Source: Malus domestica (Eukaryota; Streptophyta; Magnoliopsida; Rosales; Rosaceae). Taken from it: a stretch of DNA of 64,000 nucleotides. A program made the translations under genes and the position numbers. Below the pieces are notes generated by a model, which was given only the letters and a program-made list of their open reading frames with translations, had not been told where the DNA came from and did no database searches. The stretch spans positions 28,717,501 through 28,781,500 of the forward strand of contig NC_091674.1 in assembly GCF_042453785.1 (NCBI RefSeq), written 5' to 3'. Shown piece after piece: positions 15,718 through 28,830 of the stretch (positions are counted from its first letter, which is position 1; each line of letters begins with the position of its first letter).

Positions 15718-16510
15718 TTACTACTACACACATGCATGCAGGTCTCCTCCCGAAGTAATGTGCAGTTTCAATAAGCTTTTGGAGTCTGTAAACTGTTTGT
15801 GTATAGCATTCTACGCAGGCATGAATCCTCTCCTGGTAGAAGTTAGAACTCCGGCATGCTTGAGTCTTTCGTGCTTCGTTGAAATCGAAAGGGTCAGCCA
15901 CTCTTCCCGGAGCACTGCACTTCCTGTTAGTAGTCATACAATTTCGTACCCAACTTCAATCGGGTTCAACTCCTTGTGATATTATTTTTTTCTCGAGTGA
16001 ATCTCATTGTAACATATGATTTCTCAATTTCAACGTATTTGGCAAGAATTATCGCTGTACTGCAATACTAAATGACCAATTTCTACGAACTTTTAGTTAT
16101 ATATAGCTGGAGGGAGACGTCCCCCACCGGTTGGTACGCCACTGTTTCATTATTAGTCTGAGACACTACGGTAGTGTTACCAACCTACCAGAGTGTAGGT
16201 AAATCCTCGTACTACCAACCTACCAGAGTGTAGGTAAATCCTCGTATAGTAGGACACACAGTTGGTCTTTTGGCCCGATGTCAGAAAAATTGTAAAATTC
16301 CCTATTTCCATTGATGATGAACAAGGTTCATGTACAACAACGCTTCAACAAGAATCAACCTATTAAAACCACAACAAAAATAAAGGCAAAAAAATAAAAA
16401 TAAAAATTACATGTGATATGATGGTATATAACATGTCCATATTAAGCAAGATACAATCAAAACTTTTCACTTTTACTAATTTTAAGCAGCTTCTAGAGAG
16501 AAGTTATTTT
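15718..16510. other. 3' flank of the small gene and intergenic spacer
   Basis: Probable 3' untranslated region of the gene at 15247, then spacer with a tandem duplication at 16178-16246. The 3' untranslated region of DGK1, which comes from the other strand, should fall near 16300-16510. No other gene is supported. Confidence 0.5.
16178..16246. repeat. Tandem duplication, 35-bp unit, two copies
   Basis: The unit starting 'taccaacctaccagagtgta' occurs at 16178-16212 and 16213-16246 with essentially no differences, so the duplication is recent. Each unit contains CCTAC...GTAGG, which can form a small stem. Confidence 0.95.
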
Positions 16511-19500
16511 CTATGTCAGCTTCAGCGCCATTTCTTGAAGAAGAGCTCGCTTCTGCACAGCGTTTATCACACTGTTGGTTTCGGCATTCTCAAGAACATC
16601 AGTGATGATGGCGGCTGCGTGACCTAGTGGTTCCTCCGCTGCCCGCTTCAACATGAATGCCTGCGCACGACATAATATGGCAAACTTAGGGACATGTTTA
16701 GCTATAAATTAGATTTTCATCGGACGAGAATTTTGAGAGAAAGAGACCTGGCTGTGATGGGATATAGCCAATGTACAAGGTTGTTGAAACCAAGGCTCCC
16801 CGTCGACCTGAACAGGCAAAGCAGCATAGAGCTGTATCTTAATTGACTGGCCCTGTGCCAACCTTTGAGCACGGGAAAGCCCAACCTGTACCAAACAAAA
16901 TGGCAGATCAGAAACATAGCACACTTTCCCAAATCTAGTGTTCACGATAGATATAAAAACCATGATCCATTTTCGTATTGAAACTAACTAGCAAGACATC
17001 ATTCCGATACGTAAGTATATGCATCACACTTATTGAGAGGTAGAGTTTCCACGTATACCCAAATTACCTGAAGTTTCCCAAGGTGCCATATTCCAGAAAT
17101 GCTTACAACCTCAAGTATTTTATCATGCATAGATTGTGGGTAAAAATTGTCATAATTTTCGTCTTCATTGTGCCACAGATCTACACCACCCATGTAGCTC
17201 CCAATGTTCGCTACAAGTACACCTTCTGCATCCTGAAAACGTTTGCAAAATTGTCAAGCACTGATAATTTCAAAATTAATCAATCATAATAAATCCAGAC
17301 AGCCAAATCCGAAGCAATATGATGATTTCTGAATCAATAGTCATTGTGCTCTGTGCTTATAATTAAAACTTTTCATACTCACCTCAGGGACCTCTACCTC
17401 AACGCCATCCACTTCAACTCGGACTTGCCAAGGAAAATCTACAAATGTTCTATCTATTATGCCCTTCGCGCCTTCTCGTGCATAAAGAACTTTATTCATG
17501 AACTGCAGGTAGGTAACAAACTCAACATCTTAAGGACACATCAAGTAAAATCTAAATAAAACTACTAACAAACAACGATTACAACGACAGGAACCGATTT
17601 AAAATGTGATCCACCCAGGTTGAGGTTTGATTGACTTTAATTGCTTTCAAATTTATATTGCAACCACATGTCATCTCAGACTCGAAGATGCAATGGCATC
17701 TGCACCATAGTTCCCCTATTCTTACCAACCTGTCTCCATCAGTCTCATGCCTAATATAGCACAAGGGAGTTTGACTCTAAATAACTTGAATTCCATTTTT
17801 GTTAAATATTACCTGGTTATAAAACTTCTCCGGATTCTCCTCTCGTAGATTATGAATGTCCAGAGCAACCTTAGCATCACACCCAATTCCTGCAAATGAA
17901 GCAGGCCAGAGTTGGTAAGTCATATGAGAGCTCACTCAATGTGATGAAAAACTAACACAAAAAGGCATAGAAGTTAGTCAGAATACTCAGAATACTCAGA
18001 ATTAACTCATCAACTGACCAAATCGACATTGTTTCATCAGATGGACTGTTTTTGGAATATCAGAGAGTAAACTCTTATGCAGCAGAACAATAAGTCTAAG
18101 GTTGAGATAAATTTTGTAGGTTTTTCTTTTCTCCTTACAGAGAATATTCCAACTCACCTCATACATATTGACAGTGAGCTATTTATACAGACTGAAAGAT
18201 CTGAAGAAGGTAAAGATGTGAAGCCAAAAAATTGATAATTGGTCTGATACATGGGACAGACTTAATTTGAGCTGAGTATATAGTTTGTGAACTGAGCTGA
18301 GCCAAAACTTAAGTCAATAACTATGAGACATACAAACAACATGAGAACAAGAAAGATCCAGCAAAAATTCAGTATTCTACTATTACATACCAAGATAGTT
18401 GTTCAAAAACTTTGGCGATTGGAGTTGCTTCCCCTCTTGATTAACAATTGCTACCTTCCAACGATCAAGAATGGTTACTGCAGCATGCTCTATGTGGTGC
18501 AAAACTGTGCAGAGGCCTCCTTGTCTCTCCACTGAGCCCAAACCTCCTCCCCATGACAAAACTCTAGCAAGATCGTTCCCCGTTCCAGCAGGAAGAATAG
18601 CAACTGGAGGAGGAGAATCAAAATTTTGCTTTTCTATGGCATTCAAAACCCAACCAACGGTACCATCTCCCCCACACACAAGAACTCTAAAGTGCTGCAC
18701 CTTTCTGAACAAATAAAGACCCACCTCTGGTCCATGTGTTGAGCTCAGCTCAAAAACCTACAGGAAACAAAAGCACATGCAACATTTAAACAAACATATA
18801 TGAAATACCACAATTACTAATAAAGTGCAAGTTGATCAAACTCCATAGACATCAATTGAGGAGATACGCCGGCATGTAATGTTGATAAATTGCAGCAATT
18901 AGAATTTACTTTTAGGGCATCCTATTCCATTAAGAGGCTAAACTTGTAGGTTTTAATATTTTTCTTACATTAGATCCCATTTGTTCATAGGCAGTTATTA
19001 TCACAAAATTCAAACCTTGAACCTTACCTAAGAACCTTACTTAGTCCACATGAATATAAACGAAAAGAAATGCTTTTCTTTTCCACCATGGCATGTAATA
19101 ACCTTACTTGACTTGTTCATGTATCAACGATGGAAAATAAAAAATTTCCATCTATTCAAGATAGTAGAAAAATCAAACCTGAACAGGATTGAGAAGAATA
19201 TTTAAACGTTTTCTCAATGAATTTCCACGCTGAGCCCCACTCTTCTTGTTGATAAAAACTAGCAAGGGTCTTGCATCTGGTGATAAATCAATCAATTCAT
19301 ATCTTTGTTTCATCCCTAAAACCTGAGACTCATCCTTCTTATTGTTTGACGTGCTCCTTTTGAAATTGGGTTTAGAATCCAACTTCTTATCTACATCATC
19401 GTCTTGGTGCTGCAGATTCACATTCACAGTGCCATTACGGTTTTCCTCAACTTCATGAGAACCATTAACAGCTTGAATAGTATCAGCTGTGCTTTCTGTA

Positions 19501-20348
19501 GACATATCCCCAGTACTACCACTATTTCCCGTGTCAACGGAGTTTTCATTTCCATGCTTGGACTTTTTGCTCTGGTTCCTAATAGTTGCACGTACTGAAG
19601 ATGCTATTTCATTGGCTCCATGAGTAATGGTGCTCAGAAATCCACCTGAGGAGGTCTGGTTCAATTCCTTTACATGCAGAGGCGACACAATCAACCTTCT
19701 GAATGGACCTAGATCACAAATATCACCTGTTTCATTGGACATGCTACCGTGGCAATCAACATGTACCACTCTTTGACACCACAAGCAGCACCATATTGGG
19801 GATCCACCAAGAAAAGACCCACTACATGGATCTTCACAATAGCTGCAGAAAGAAGTTTCATCAGGTTGATCTGTTGCCTCTGTCCAACGGACAGCCCATT
19901 GGTGCATCACGTGCTCAAACCCCATCATGGATACACACTTGCAATCCTTATGGGCACTAGACGAGCAGCTCAGATGAGCCACAGCACCACAAATGTTGCA
20001 ATGGTGACTAAAACTATCTGAAGCTATCATAGGCCCAAGAGTCTGAGAAGGGCTCATGGATTTTAGGCAAACACAGCAATTCAAGTTCTTTCCACGAGAT
20101 ACAGATTCTAGAACCCAAGTATGGGGAGTTATAGGAACCTTGTGACGTGCCTTAGGGTTTTTCTTTGACCTGGCAATGGCTTTCATCCAACTTAGATTTA
20201 TATTTCTCCTCCATTGAAAGGCAGAGTAGGCTATAGTCAAAATTCCAACTAAGGCCGCAATAAAGCAAGAGACTATGAAAAGGCGATCAGTTGGATTCTT
20301 GTTGTTCCAATAGGGCAAAAACATATCAAAGTCTCCATCATCATCCAT
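16511..20348 (-). CDS. DGK1: Diacylglycerol kinase 1
   Basis: Converts diacylglycerol to phosphatidic acid at membranes, in plant lipid signalling. Seven coding exons join cleanly: 20348-19179, 18757-18391, 17889-17813, 17502-17383, 17232-17068, 16885-16748, 16660-16511. The product is 728 residues, the size of Arabidopsis DGK1. Order: an N-terminal membrane segment (about residues 19-41), a basic stretch, two cysteine-rich C1-type domains ([12 protein letters not shown] onward, and CSYCEDPC...[13 protein letters not shown]), a low-complexity linker, the catalytic domain with [24 protein letters not shown] and [10 protein letters not shown], and the accessory domain with [11 protein letters not shown] start at the ATG at 20348, because the upstream in-frame ATG lies before an acceptor (TTTAGGCAG). 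Membrane anchor plus C1 domains identify the cluster I (DGK1/2) type. Everything looks intact. Confidence 0.96.
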
Positions 20349-21069
20349 CCTCAGTAAACTGCCTAAACCCAATTTAATTACAAATCAAACTCATATATCC
20401 TCCAATACGGTTTCATCATTCAATAACATTATCAGAAGCCCTATCATCCCAACACCCTCCTACTTACTTCATCCTCTGCAACAGAGAGCCGAACCACGCT
20501 TTTGATAGGCGCTACTTATTATAACCGCTTCAACCTACTTAATAAAACAAATAAAATAAAATGTTCAAAATGCAAAACGAAATATTACTCCAAAAATTCC
20601 AACAAAGCACTTACTACCATGGATGGTTTCAAGTCAAAATTCAGAGGCGACAACCAAATCAAAATTTGAGTAAACATAAAGAAATTATGCGGTTCCCGGA
20701 TGTAACTACACGATTCTATGATTCCATCATAATTTAGTGATAACACTAAACCCACACAAAATTAGCTTGCAGTAAAACACTACCGCTTTGGTTGGAAGCT
20801 TAAAAGGAACAAATTGGCAAGCTTGTGGAAAATAAACCATTCATTCGAAATTTAAACTTAAATTAATAGTCCAAATTGACAGTCCACTGACAACCCAACC
20901 TAACCGCCTAGAATAAACTTCATTTTCTATCCCAATTTCTTGGTAACCAAACAGAATCTAAAAACACATATACACAAACATATATGTATATATATGCACA
21001 GAAACATGAAGATTTAAAAAAATGAAGCATGAAAGGATTGAAAATTCTGGAAAAAGAAAACGGACTCAC

Positions 21070-21240
21070 AGTGACGGACGGCGGAGGACGGAGGTGCGAT
21101 CGCGCCGATCAGAGAAAACCCTATCTCGATCCACGCCAGGAGGAAAAATCCACAGAGTGTAGGGATCGAAGCAAAATCCAAATCCAAGGAAAAGCAAATG
21201 GCTTTCTCGAATTCGAAATTTTCTTTTTTCTTTGGATATT
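21070..21240 (-). promoter_or_regulatory. DGK1: DGK1 leader exon with donor, and upstream G-box
   Basis: On the minus strand an untranslated exon ends CGTCACT|GTGAGT at 21070. With the acceptor at about 20359 it makes a leader intron of roughly 700 bp. Further upstream, at 21324-21331, is the palindrome CCACGTGG, a G-box core bound by bZIP/bHLH factors. Exon start is not defined by the sequence. Confidence 0.6.
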
Positions 21241-22353
21241 TTTTTCTTGAGCGCTAATTAATTAATTTTGTTCGTATATTTATTAATTTTGTTTAAGATT
21301 CTCGAATTCGAATTTTCGAGGTCCCACGTGGCGTAAGGAGAGGGCATGAGGTGGAGCACCATTCGTGGGACCCGACGCGTGCCGCTCGTTCACTCTGGCT
21401 GTTCGAATCCGTGACACTCGACAGCTCTATTCGGACTCGGGTAGCTTTTGGGCCGACATCGGTGTAAATTCTTTTTTACAGCTTGAATATAGGGAAAAAA
21501 AAATATTAACTAATTTTGATTAAAGAAACAATTAATAATTCCAAACTAATAATAATTAATCAAAATCACCATTTCATTTACTTTTGAAAGTGCGTTTAAA
21601 TTTAGAAATACATTTAAATGCGTTTTCAGATCAGCAAAAACGCTTATAATTATGTTTAACACAAAAGCACTAGATGCTTTTAGAAGAAGCATCTATTGTG
21701 TACTTCTTGAAGCACTTTTATTAAAAATTTCAATGTGCTTACACGAGGCGCTTTTATTAAAAGTGTTTATAAACAAAAGGGTTTTTATATAAGCAGTTCC
21801 AAGCCATCCCTAAGTTGCACTTTTGAGAGAATGACTTCCAATTTCCAAATCCTATTAAAAGTCACTAAATAAAAACCCTTTTTTTTTTTTTTTGGAAACT
21901 GGGAAATTCATTACCTGGGCAAAGATGCCAAACATAATAGGAAGAGCCTACATCGAGGCAAGCAATCAACAGAGCAAACAAACGAAATTGGGCAGTAGAG
22001 GGAGTAACAAGAAAGACGCTTTAACCAAGCTAGAGCGTCGCCCCCTCCACTGTTACATGCCTCTAGAAAGACAGTTCCAATGAAAGCACTTATGAACAAA
22101 AGCACTTTATAGAGAAGCATCTCTAAATAGTGTAGGACAGTAGGAATGGGTTCAAGTAACATTGCGAAAGCCAATTTCAACTTAGCACTTCAAAATTAAA
22201 CCGAGAAACGAAGGATGCGATGTTCATCATCATAAAACTGCTAAACACAACATAACATGTCAAAATCCTTCCTATATCTGCTCACTCACTCATAGCTGCA
22301 AAAAGTTTTCTGAATTGTTTTGCATCCATAATCAAGTCTTTCAAGAAATTCTC
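21241..22353. other. Intergenic: DGK1 upstream region and repeat-like sequence
   Basis: After the DGK1 promoter, 21580-22140 is full of the motifs 'aagcacttt', 'aagcgctttt' and 'aaaagtgttt' in both orientations, with a T run at 21879-21893. This is typical of an old MITE or a nest of them. I could not define ends or target duplications. Similar motifs recur at 30120-30710. The last ~200 bases should be the RPS19 3' untranslated region. Confidence 0.4.
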
Positions 22354-23769
<1,416 letters not shown>

Positions 23770-23895
23770 TTTCCGATTACGTAAAGTCCTGCTTCTCCTT
23801 CTTCTTCTGCTAGTGGCTGCTGGCAGCTGCGGCGGCGGAGCACTTCCGAGTCTTCTGGCTTGTGCGTATGAGAGGGGTGTACGCAAGGTTTGGGA

Positions 23896-24061
23896 TTAGG
23901 GTTTTATGTGGTTCGGCAGTTGCAGCTTATGGAGCCCAAACTGAAAGTACATGTTTAGCCCTAGCGCCGATCATTATTCTCTCTCAAAATCTTGGATTGG
24001 GCTTCTTTCCCATTTTTCATATCTGGGCCCAACTAAACGAGTTTTGGGTATTTCAGGCCCA
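23896..24061 (-). promoter_or_regulatory. RPS19: RPS19 promoter: telo-box and site II motifs
   Basis: On the minus strand, AAACCCTAA (telo-box) lies at 23904-23896. TGGGCC site II motifs occur at 24024-24029 (GGGCCC palindrome region) and at 24061-24056. This pairing is the known signature of plant ribosomal-protein and cell-proliferation promoters, where TCP factors bind site II. Spacing from the ATG at 23769 (about 130-290 bases) is normal. Confidence 0.75.
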
Positions 24062-24074
24062 AGCCCGAGTATTG

Positions 24075-24505
24075 AGGGTGTATTCAATTGGGATTTTAAG
24101 GGATTTTAATTCTTTTAATGAATGTAGGGGTATTCAATCAGGATTTTAAGGGATTCTCTGAAATTCTAGGTGTATTCAATTGGAATTTTAAAATAGTTTA
24201 TTAAAATCCTTAGAAATCCAGGTGTATTCAATTAAGATTTTAAAGAAGTTTATAACATTCCAGGTGTATTCAATTAGAAATTGATTTTAGAGAATTTGAG
24301 AAAGTTGAGGAATTAGAGGGAATTGGAGAGATTTCATAGTGTATTTTAAGTATCCACAAATCTCACATCTTCCCATGAGATTTCGAGGGAATTGAATCAA
24401 AATTTTATATAGAATCTCTACAAATCAATTGAACTCCATAAAAATCCATGGATTTATAAATCCATTAAAATCTCTCACATTCTCAATTGAATACACCCCC
24501 CTAAG
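24075..24505. mobile_element. MITE-like element with internal short direct repeats
   Basis: Starts GGTGTATTCAATTGGGATTT and ends TCTCAATTGAATACACCCCC, an inverted pair of about 16-20 bases. Inside, the terminal motif 'tgtattcaatt' recurs about every 45 bases (near 24078, 24171, 24222, 24262; a variant near 24132). Non-coding. Related AT-rich sequence occurs around 42700-43080. No exact target duplication could be fixed. Confidence 0.6.
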
Positions 24506-25708
24506 TAAGCTTAATTATAGTGAATCTCGCTCTCTTAGTCACCCGGTGGCTGAAGATTCTTAATCATCTTGTTCTCTTGATCACCTGATGATTGAGGATT
24601 CTTAGTCACCCAAGATATGATAAAAAGAATTGAGATTAAAATGCTAAAAGTAAATGCTTTTATTTTCCACACTTAACATCCGATGACCGATAGAATATTA
24701 CTGAAACTATACTAGTGTCCCCGGAATTATGATCCAATTACATATTGCCTTATGAAAGTCACAAAGAACCACCTTGAGCCCTCGGTCGATGTTTGGCATC
24801 CCACAGTATACAAAGGGTGTGATAACTGATAAATCGTATTATTTGTCAACATATTCAGCCCCGACACAACTATATCGGGGCAATAAAATGAAAATGAGGG
24901 TCTTAGCGTTTTGTTCAATGGCCAATCTACTAGAGATGAACCGCACATATGTGTAAGACCTAACTGCATTAGAAAGGTGATCAACATTTTATCCGCTATC
25001 AAGTAAAATGTGATTTAATAAATAACACTCCTGGAATAAAATTTAAAACTTCGTGCTATGGCTACATATTGGTAGGATTTATTTTTTCATGGATTTCATG
25101 CCTCCACATAGACAAAATCCTAAGTCCATCATCATGAACAAGTTATCAACAAAATTTCCTCGTACCGTTGAGTATTTTTTTTTTTTTAAAAAACATGAAC
25201 TAGTGGTCATGGTTGATTATATTTGCAACTTTTATTTTTATTTTATTTTTTAAAAACATGGGACTGACTGGTAGCTTCGCTGTAGCAGTCCACCATTTTG
25301 GGGGTTGGGAAGACTCACAGAGGCATTTTAGCCTATCTCTAGCCATCATCGTGCGATTCACACGTGCTCAGACTCAAACCCAAAATATGCTACGTATAAT
25401 ACGCACTTGAAATTCATCCGAACTACTGAGTCACCGCGTGGTGGTTTCTTTTTATTTTTTATTTATGGTTAATGTAAAACAAATTCTTGACTGACCAGGT
25501 CTCTTTTTTCAAGATATATATCCATCCCACCGAAAAAAAGAGAGTCAAAACCTAAACACCACTCTAGGCTCAAAATCTTCCAAGTATATATGCAGACACA
25601 AGAAAATGATAACACAATTAAGAGAAAAAAGGGTCTTTATAATCCAAGTTCTACTAGGATTCAATTACCACCACTACCTCCAAACGTTGCCACCTACACA
25701 ATCTAGTC
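24506..25708. other. Intergenic between RPS19 and NAC
   Basis: AT-rich spacer without supported genes; short T runs near 25167-25186. The last part should be the NAC promoter. Confidence 0.45.
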
Positions 25709-25716
25709 TATAAATA
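25709..25716 (+). promoter_or_regulatory. TATA box of the NAC gene
   Basis: TATAAATA about 150 bases upstream of the ATG at 25861, in sequence otherwise suitable for a plant core promoter. Confidence 0.6.
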
Positions 25717-25860
25717 TGCATCAATATTTCAGCTCAAATTTACTTAGACTTCTTTGTGCAACACCAGAACCATTTCCTCGATCCAACAATCTCCGGACCA
25801 TCATTTCCTCCAAGCGATCACGTATTAATTTGGTCCGCCGTTGACTAAACCGACTCTGAA

Positions 25861-27978
25861 ATGATCATCGGCTTGAATCAGCTGCCTGTCGGGTTTAGGT
25901 TTATGCCAACAGACGAAGAGTTGGTCACTCATTATCTGATGAACAAGGTGTTGTATCGGCCTGTACCAGCTGCTCAGGAAATTCGGGAGATCGATGCGGC
26001 TCGATTCTACAGCAACCATCCTAAGAATCTAGGTATGTATTTATTTATGATCGTCATTGGTTCTTTTAGAATTAACAGTTTTGTTAGCCAAAGTTTATTT
26101 TCCACTACCGGTCTCAAGTCTGGATGCATTCTGTTCGTAGGTCGAATCCCTATATTAGCGAAGTGTGTGTGTATATATACGATTGACATAATATATGTTC
26201 TTAGACATGTTATAAGATCCGATCAGATCCATGAGTTATATGTTGATCGAGGTAACTTAGCGATTGACAATTGATGAAGTTAAGCTTAATTAGAACAAAT
26301 TTTAGATTACATGTTGAGAATCTCACGTCGAAAAAAATACAAAAGAGCATATGAACAAACAAAACAAAGAAAGGAATTTTTTGGAGAAAAATAGGTAGGA
26401 CTTAGTTTTTGGAAAATATAAGTTCGCATATATATATACCACGTGTATATGAAATGAAATGCTTTAAATGTAAAAAAATAAAATACAAACTGGACGATTT
26501 TTTTTTTTCCATTTGAAAAAAATGCACGAAAAGTTAACTTATCTGAATGTGATGGACAACTTCGAGTATATATTTTCAACTTTTTAAAATTTAATGCCAT
26601 ATTTTAGTTACTTTGAGTTATGTAGCACCCTTTTTAACTATGTATATGAAATATGTAGCACCAAATCATAACCATAGCGAAAGCAAATTGAAAAAACTTA
26701 ACTCCTTGCGTGCATGCTTGCTTGGCTCTAAAGTGATGCTAGAGAGACCAAATTTTTTAAATTTAATTTAAAAGAGTTCAACTATTAATCGTCACATCAT
26801 GTGATTTACAAAAGATAATCTAAAAATTTGGTCTCTATAACATTTTCCCGCACTGTATATTTCGATCAAATGTCATGCATTGAAGATATCTGTAGATTAA
26901 ACCCTAGTTATCTATGTTCGAGTAGTATTTTTCTTTTCCTTTTTTCGAGGTTTCAAGTCAACTTTTATAATTTATATGGACCAGTATATAATTTTGTATC
27001 TTCTTACTTGCATGCATGCAGTGACGTTCTCCTGCGGGGAGAGAGAGTGGTTTTTCTTCATCCATCAAGGTGAAAGCAGTTATGCATCCCAAACCAGAAG
27101 CAGTATTCGAGTAGTTGGAAATGGTTTAGGGTTTTGGAAACCCAAGTACGGATCAGAAACTCCCATCTGCGATGAGGATGGACATTTCTTTGCCTCCAAG
27201 ATCTCTCTCACTTACTTCTCGGGAAGAAGTGCTTCGCATGCAAAGAGAACACATTGGAAAATGGTGGAGTACTACTTACATGAACATGATCACGTCGAGT
27301 CTAACACAGAAGAAAAGTACCAAGGTAAAAGACGAAATACAACCATACTCTACTTTCATGGGGCACTGCAATGAATATGACTTATTTTGGTAAAAAATAA
27401 AGCCTATTTATTTTATTATATTTTATACTAGTGGCGGATGTACATTGTGACCAACGTGGTCAGGATCATATGGAGTTCATGAAATATACATGTGAAGGTC
27501 TTCCGATGACCTTTGAATATTTGGTATGTGTGCTCGCCAAGTGTTTGATGTAATCCTTGCTCAACAGCATGTTGCGTTAAGAGCACTTGACAAATTATCG
27601 ATAGCACTCATCAGATTGTTTTGGCATATGTCGACTGCACAACATGGTTCGGTTGACAACAACAAGCACACTAAGTGCTCAACGAAATGCCTAACCGAAT
27701 AACATCATTGTAGTTTCAATGAAATTCTCAAATTTACTAGTAAGTGCATTAAAGATGTAGTCATCGATTCGCCCAAAAGGCCACAACTACCGCAAAATAA
27801 AAAAATTCATAATCATCCTATTAAGATCGACCTAAACCAGCTCATTAGAATTAGTTGCTTATTATTGTTACAAGTAATTTCATAGCTCATACTAATTCTA
27901 CTACTTTTGGATGCAGTGCGGAGAAGAGAGTGGGTATTGAGCCGAATGATAAGAGGAACGGATTACACTGGATTTTGA
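25861..27978 (+). CDS. Short NAC-domain transcription factor-like protein
   Basis: Exons 25861-26032, 27022-27324 and 27917-27978 join in phase to give 178 residues. Subdomain A reads LPVGFRFMPTDEELVTHYL (relatives usually have PGFRFHPT). The second exon holds EREWFFFIHQG, GFWKPKYGSE and HWKMVEYYLHE, matching NAC DNA-binding subdomains C and D. The third ends RREWVLSRMIRGTDYTGF, matching subdomain E. The protein stops right after the NAC domain, so there is no activation domain; the factor could bind DNA or dimerise without activating. It may be a regulator of full-length NACs or a decaying copy. The frame is open and splice sites are good. An alternative exon at 27432-27522 is possible. I do not assign a subfamily. 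Confidence 0.7.
26743..26836. repeat. 94-bp inverted-repeat element in NAC intron 1
   Basis: AGAGACCAAATTTTT at 26743-26757 is matched in reverse by AAAAATTTGGTCTCT at 26822-26836. It is a short MITE-like unit within the first intron. Target duplication not resolved. Confidence 0.55.
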
Positions 27979-28667
27979 GGATTTTGCAAATTTTGGAATT
28001 CTTTTATAATTTATTCATTAAATAATAGAGAAAATACTTCAACATTTTTTCTTTAAATGTTAGAAATAAGGCTGCAGGAAGCATTTTATTCATGTAATAA
28101 GATGATTTATTTATTTCTCCTTTCATCTAGGTCCTATTTTATTTATCTACAATTTTGTGAGGTATTTTTTACTTCATTTGTTCTATCAAGCTTTCCAAAT
28201 TTTCACTCAAACTCTCCGGTCATTTTTTTCGCTTTATTGCATTCGTGATTTAGCCTGGTATATTGCGTAATATGGTGAGTTTATTCAAACTATTTGTGGG
28301 AAGGAAAATAAAGTTTTCTGCTGAGTTTAAGTGACAATTTAGCATTTTTATCGACTATTTCCAGTGTTTTGGGACGGTTTCCTACTTTAACGACCATTTT
28401 AGGGCTTCCTACGTGGTGAAAGGTCTTTAGTAACCAGTTTCATTAGTCACTCTACCCTACAAAAAGATACTTTAAGCAACGGTTAAACAATTCGTCGCTA
28501 AAAATCCGATTTGGACAATGCCTTTCCCCGGCTACCGACAGCAGTCGACCAAATTTTATAAACGATCCCGGCACAACCTTAAGACAATAAAACTTCAAAC
28601 CTATCGCAGAAAGTAGACCAGTTAAAAACTAAATTTGAGTTTCAAAGAAACTGTGACTGGAAACTAA
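27979..28667. other. 3' flank of NAC and spacer
   Basis: Probable NAC 3' untranslated region, followed by AT-rich sequence. Around 28330-28560 phrases such as 'atcgactatttccag' and 'aaccagtttcattagtc' suggest an old DNA-transposon remnant, without definable ends. Confidence 0.35.
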
Positions 28668-28675
28668 TAAGCTAT

Positions 28676-28822
28676 GGGGTGTGCTATCCACACACCACTT
28701 TTTACTTCTCTTACACCCCTTGTTAATTTCTATCATTTGATCTTCTTTAATTCATCCGATCTGACGGCCGAAAATTAAAAATGTGTGAAAGAAGTAAAAA
28801 AGGTATATAGATATCACACCCC
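28676..28822. mobile_element. 147-bp hAT-type MITE with 8-bp TSD
   Basis: Ends are GGGGTGTGCTATCC and, reversed, GGGGTGTGATATCT. The inner arms also pair (ACTTCTCTTACAC versus ACTTCTTTCACAC). The 8-bp 'taagctat' is present at 28668-28675 and 28823-28830, a perfect target duplication of hAT length. Non-coding. Confidence 0.85.
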
Positions 28823-28830
28823 TAAGCTAT

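Noticed and set aside
15707-15979. Overlapping open frames on both strands after the small gene
   Set aside because: They lie in the probable 3' untranslated region and have no conserved features.
16178-16246. CRISPR-like direct repeats
   Set aside because: Only two adjacent copies with no spacers, in a plant genome; a simple tandem duplication.
21892-22180. Open frames on both strands, one with a hydrophobic stretch
   Set aside because: Located in MITE-like sequence, with no splice context or recognisable domain.
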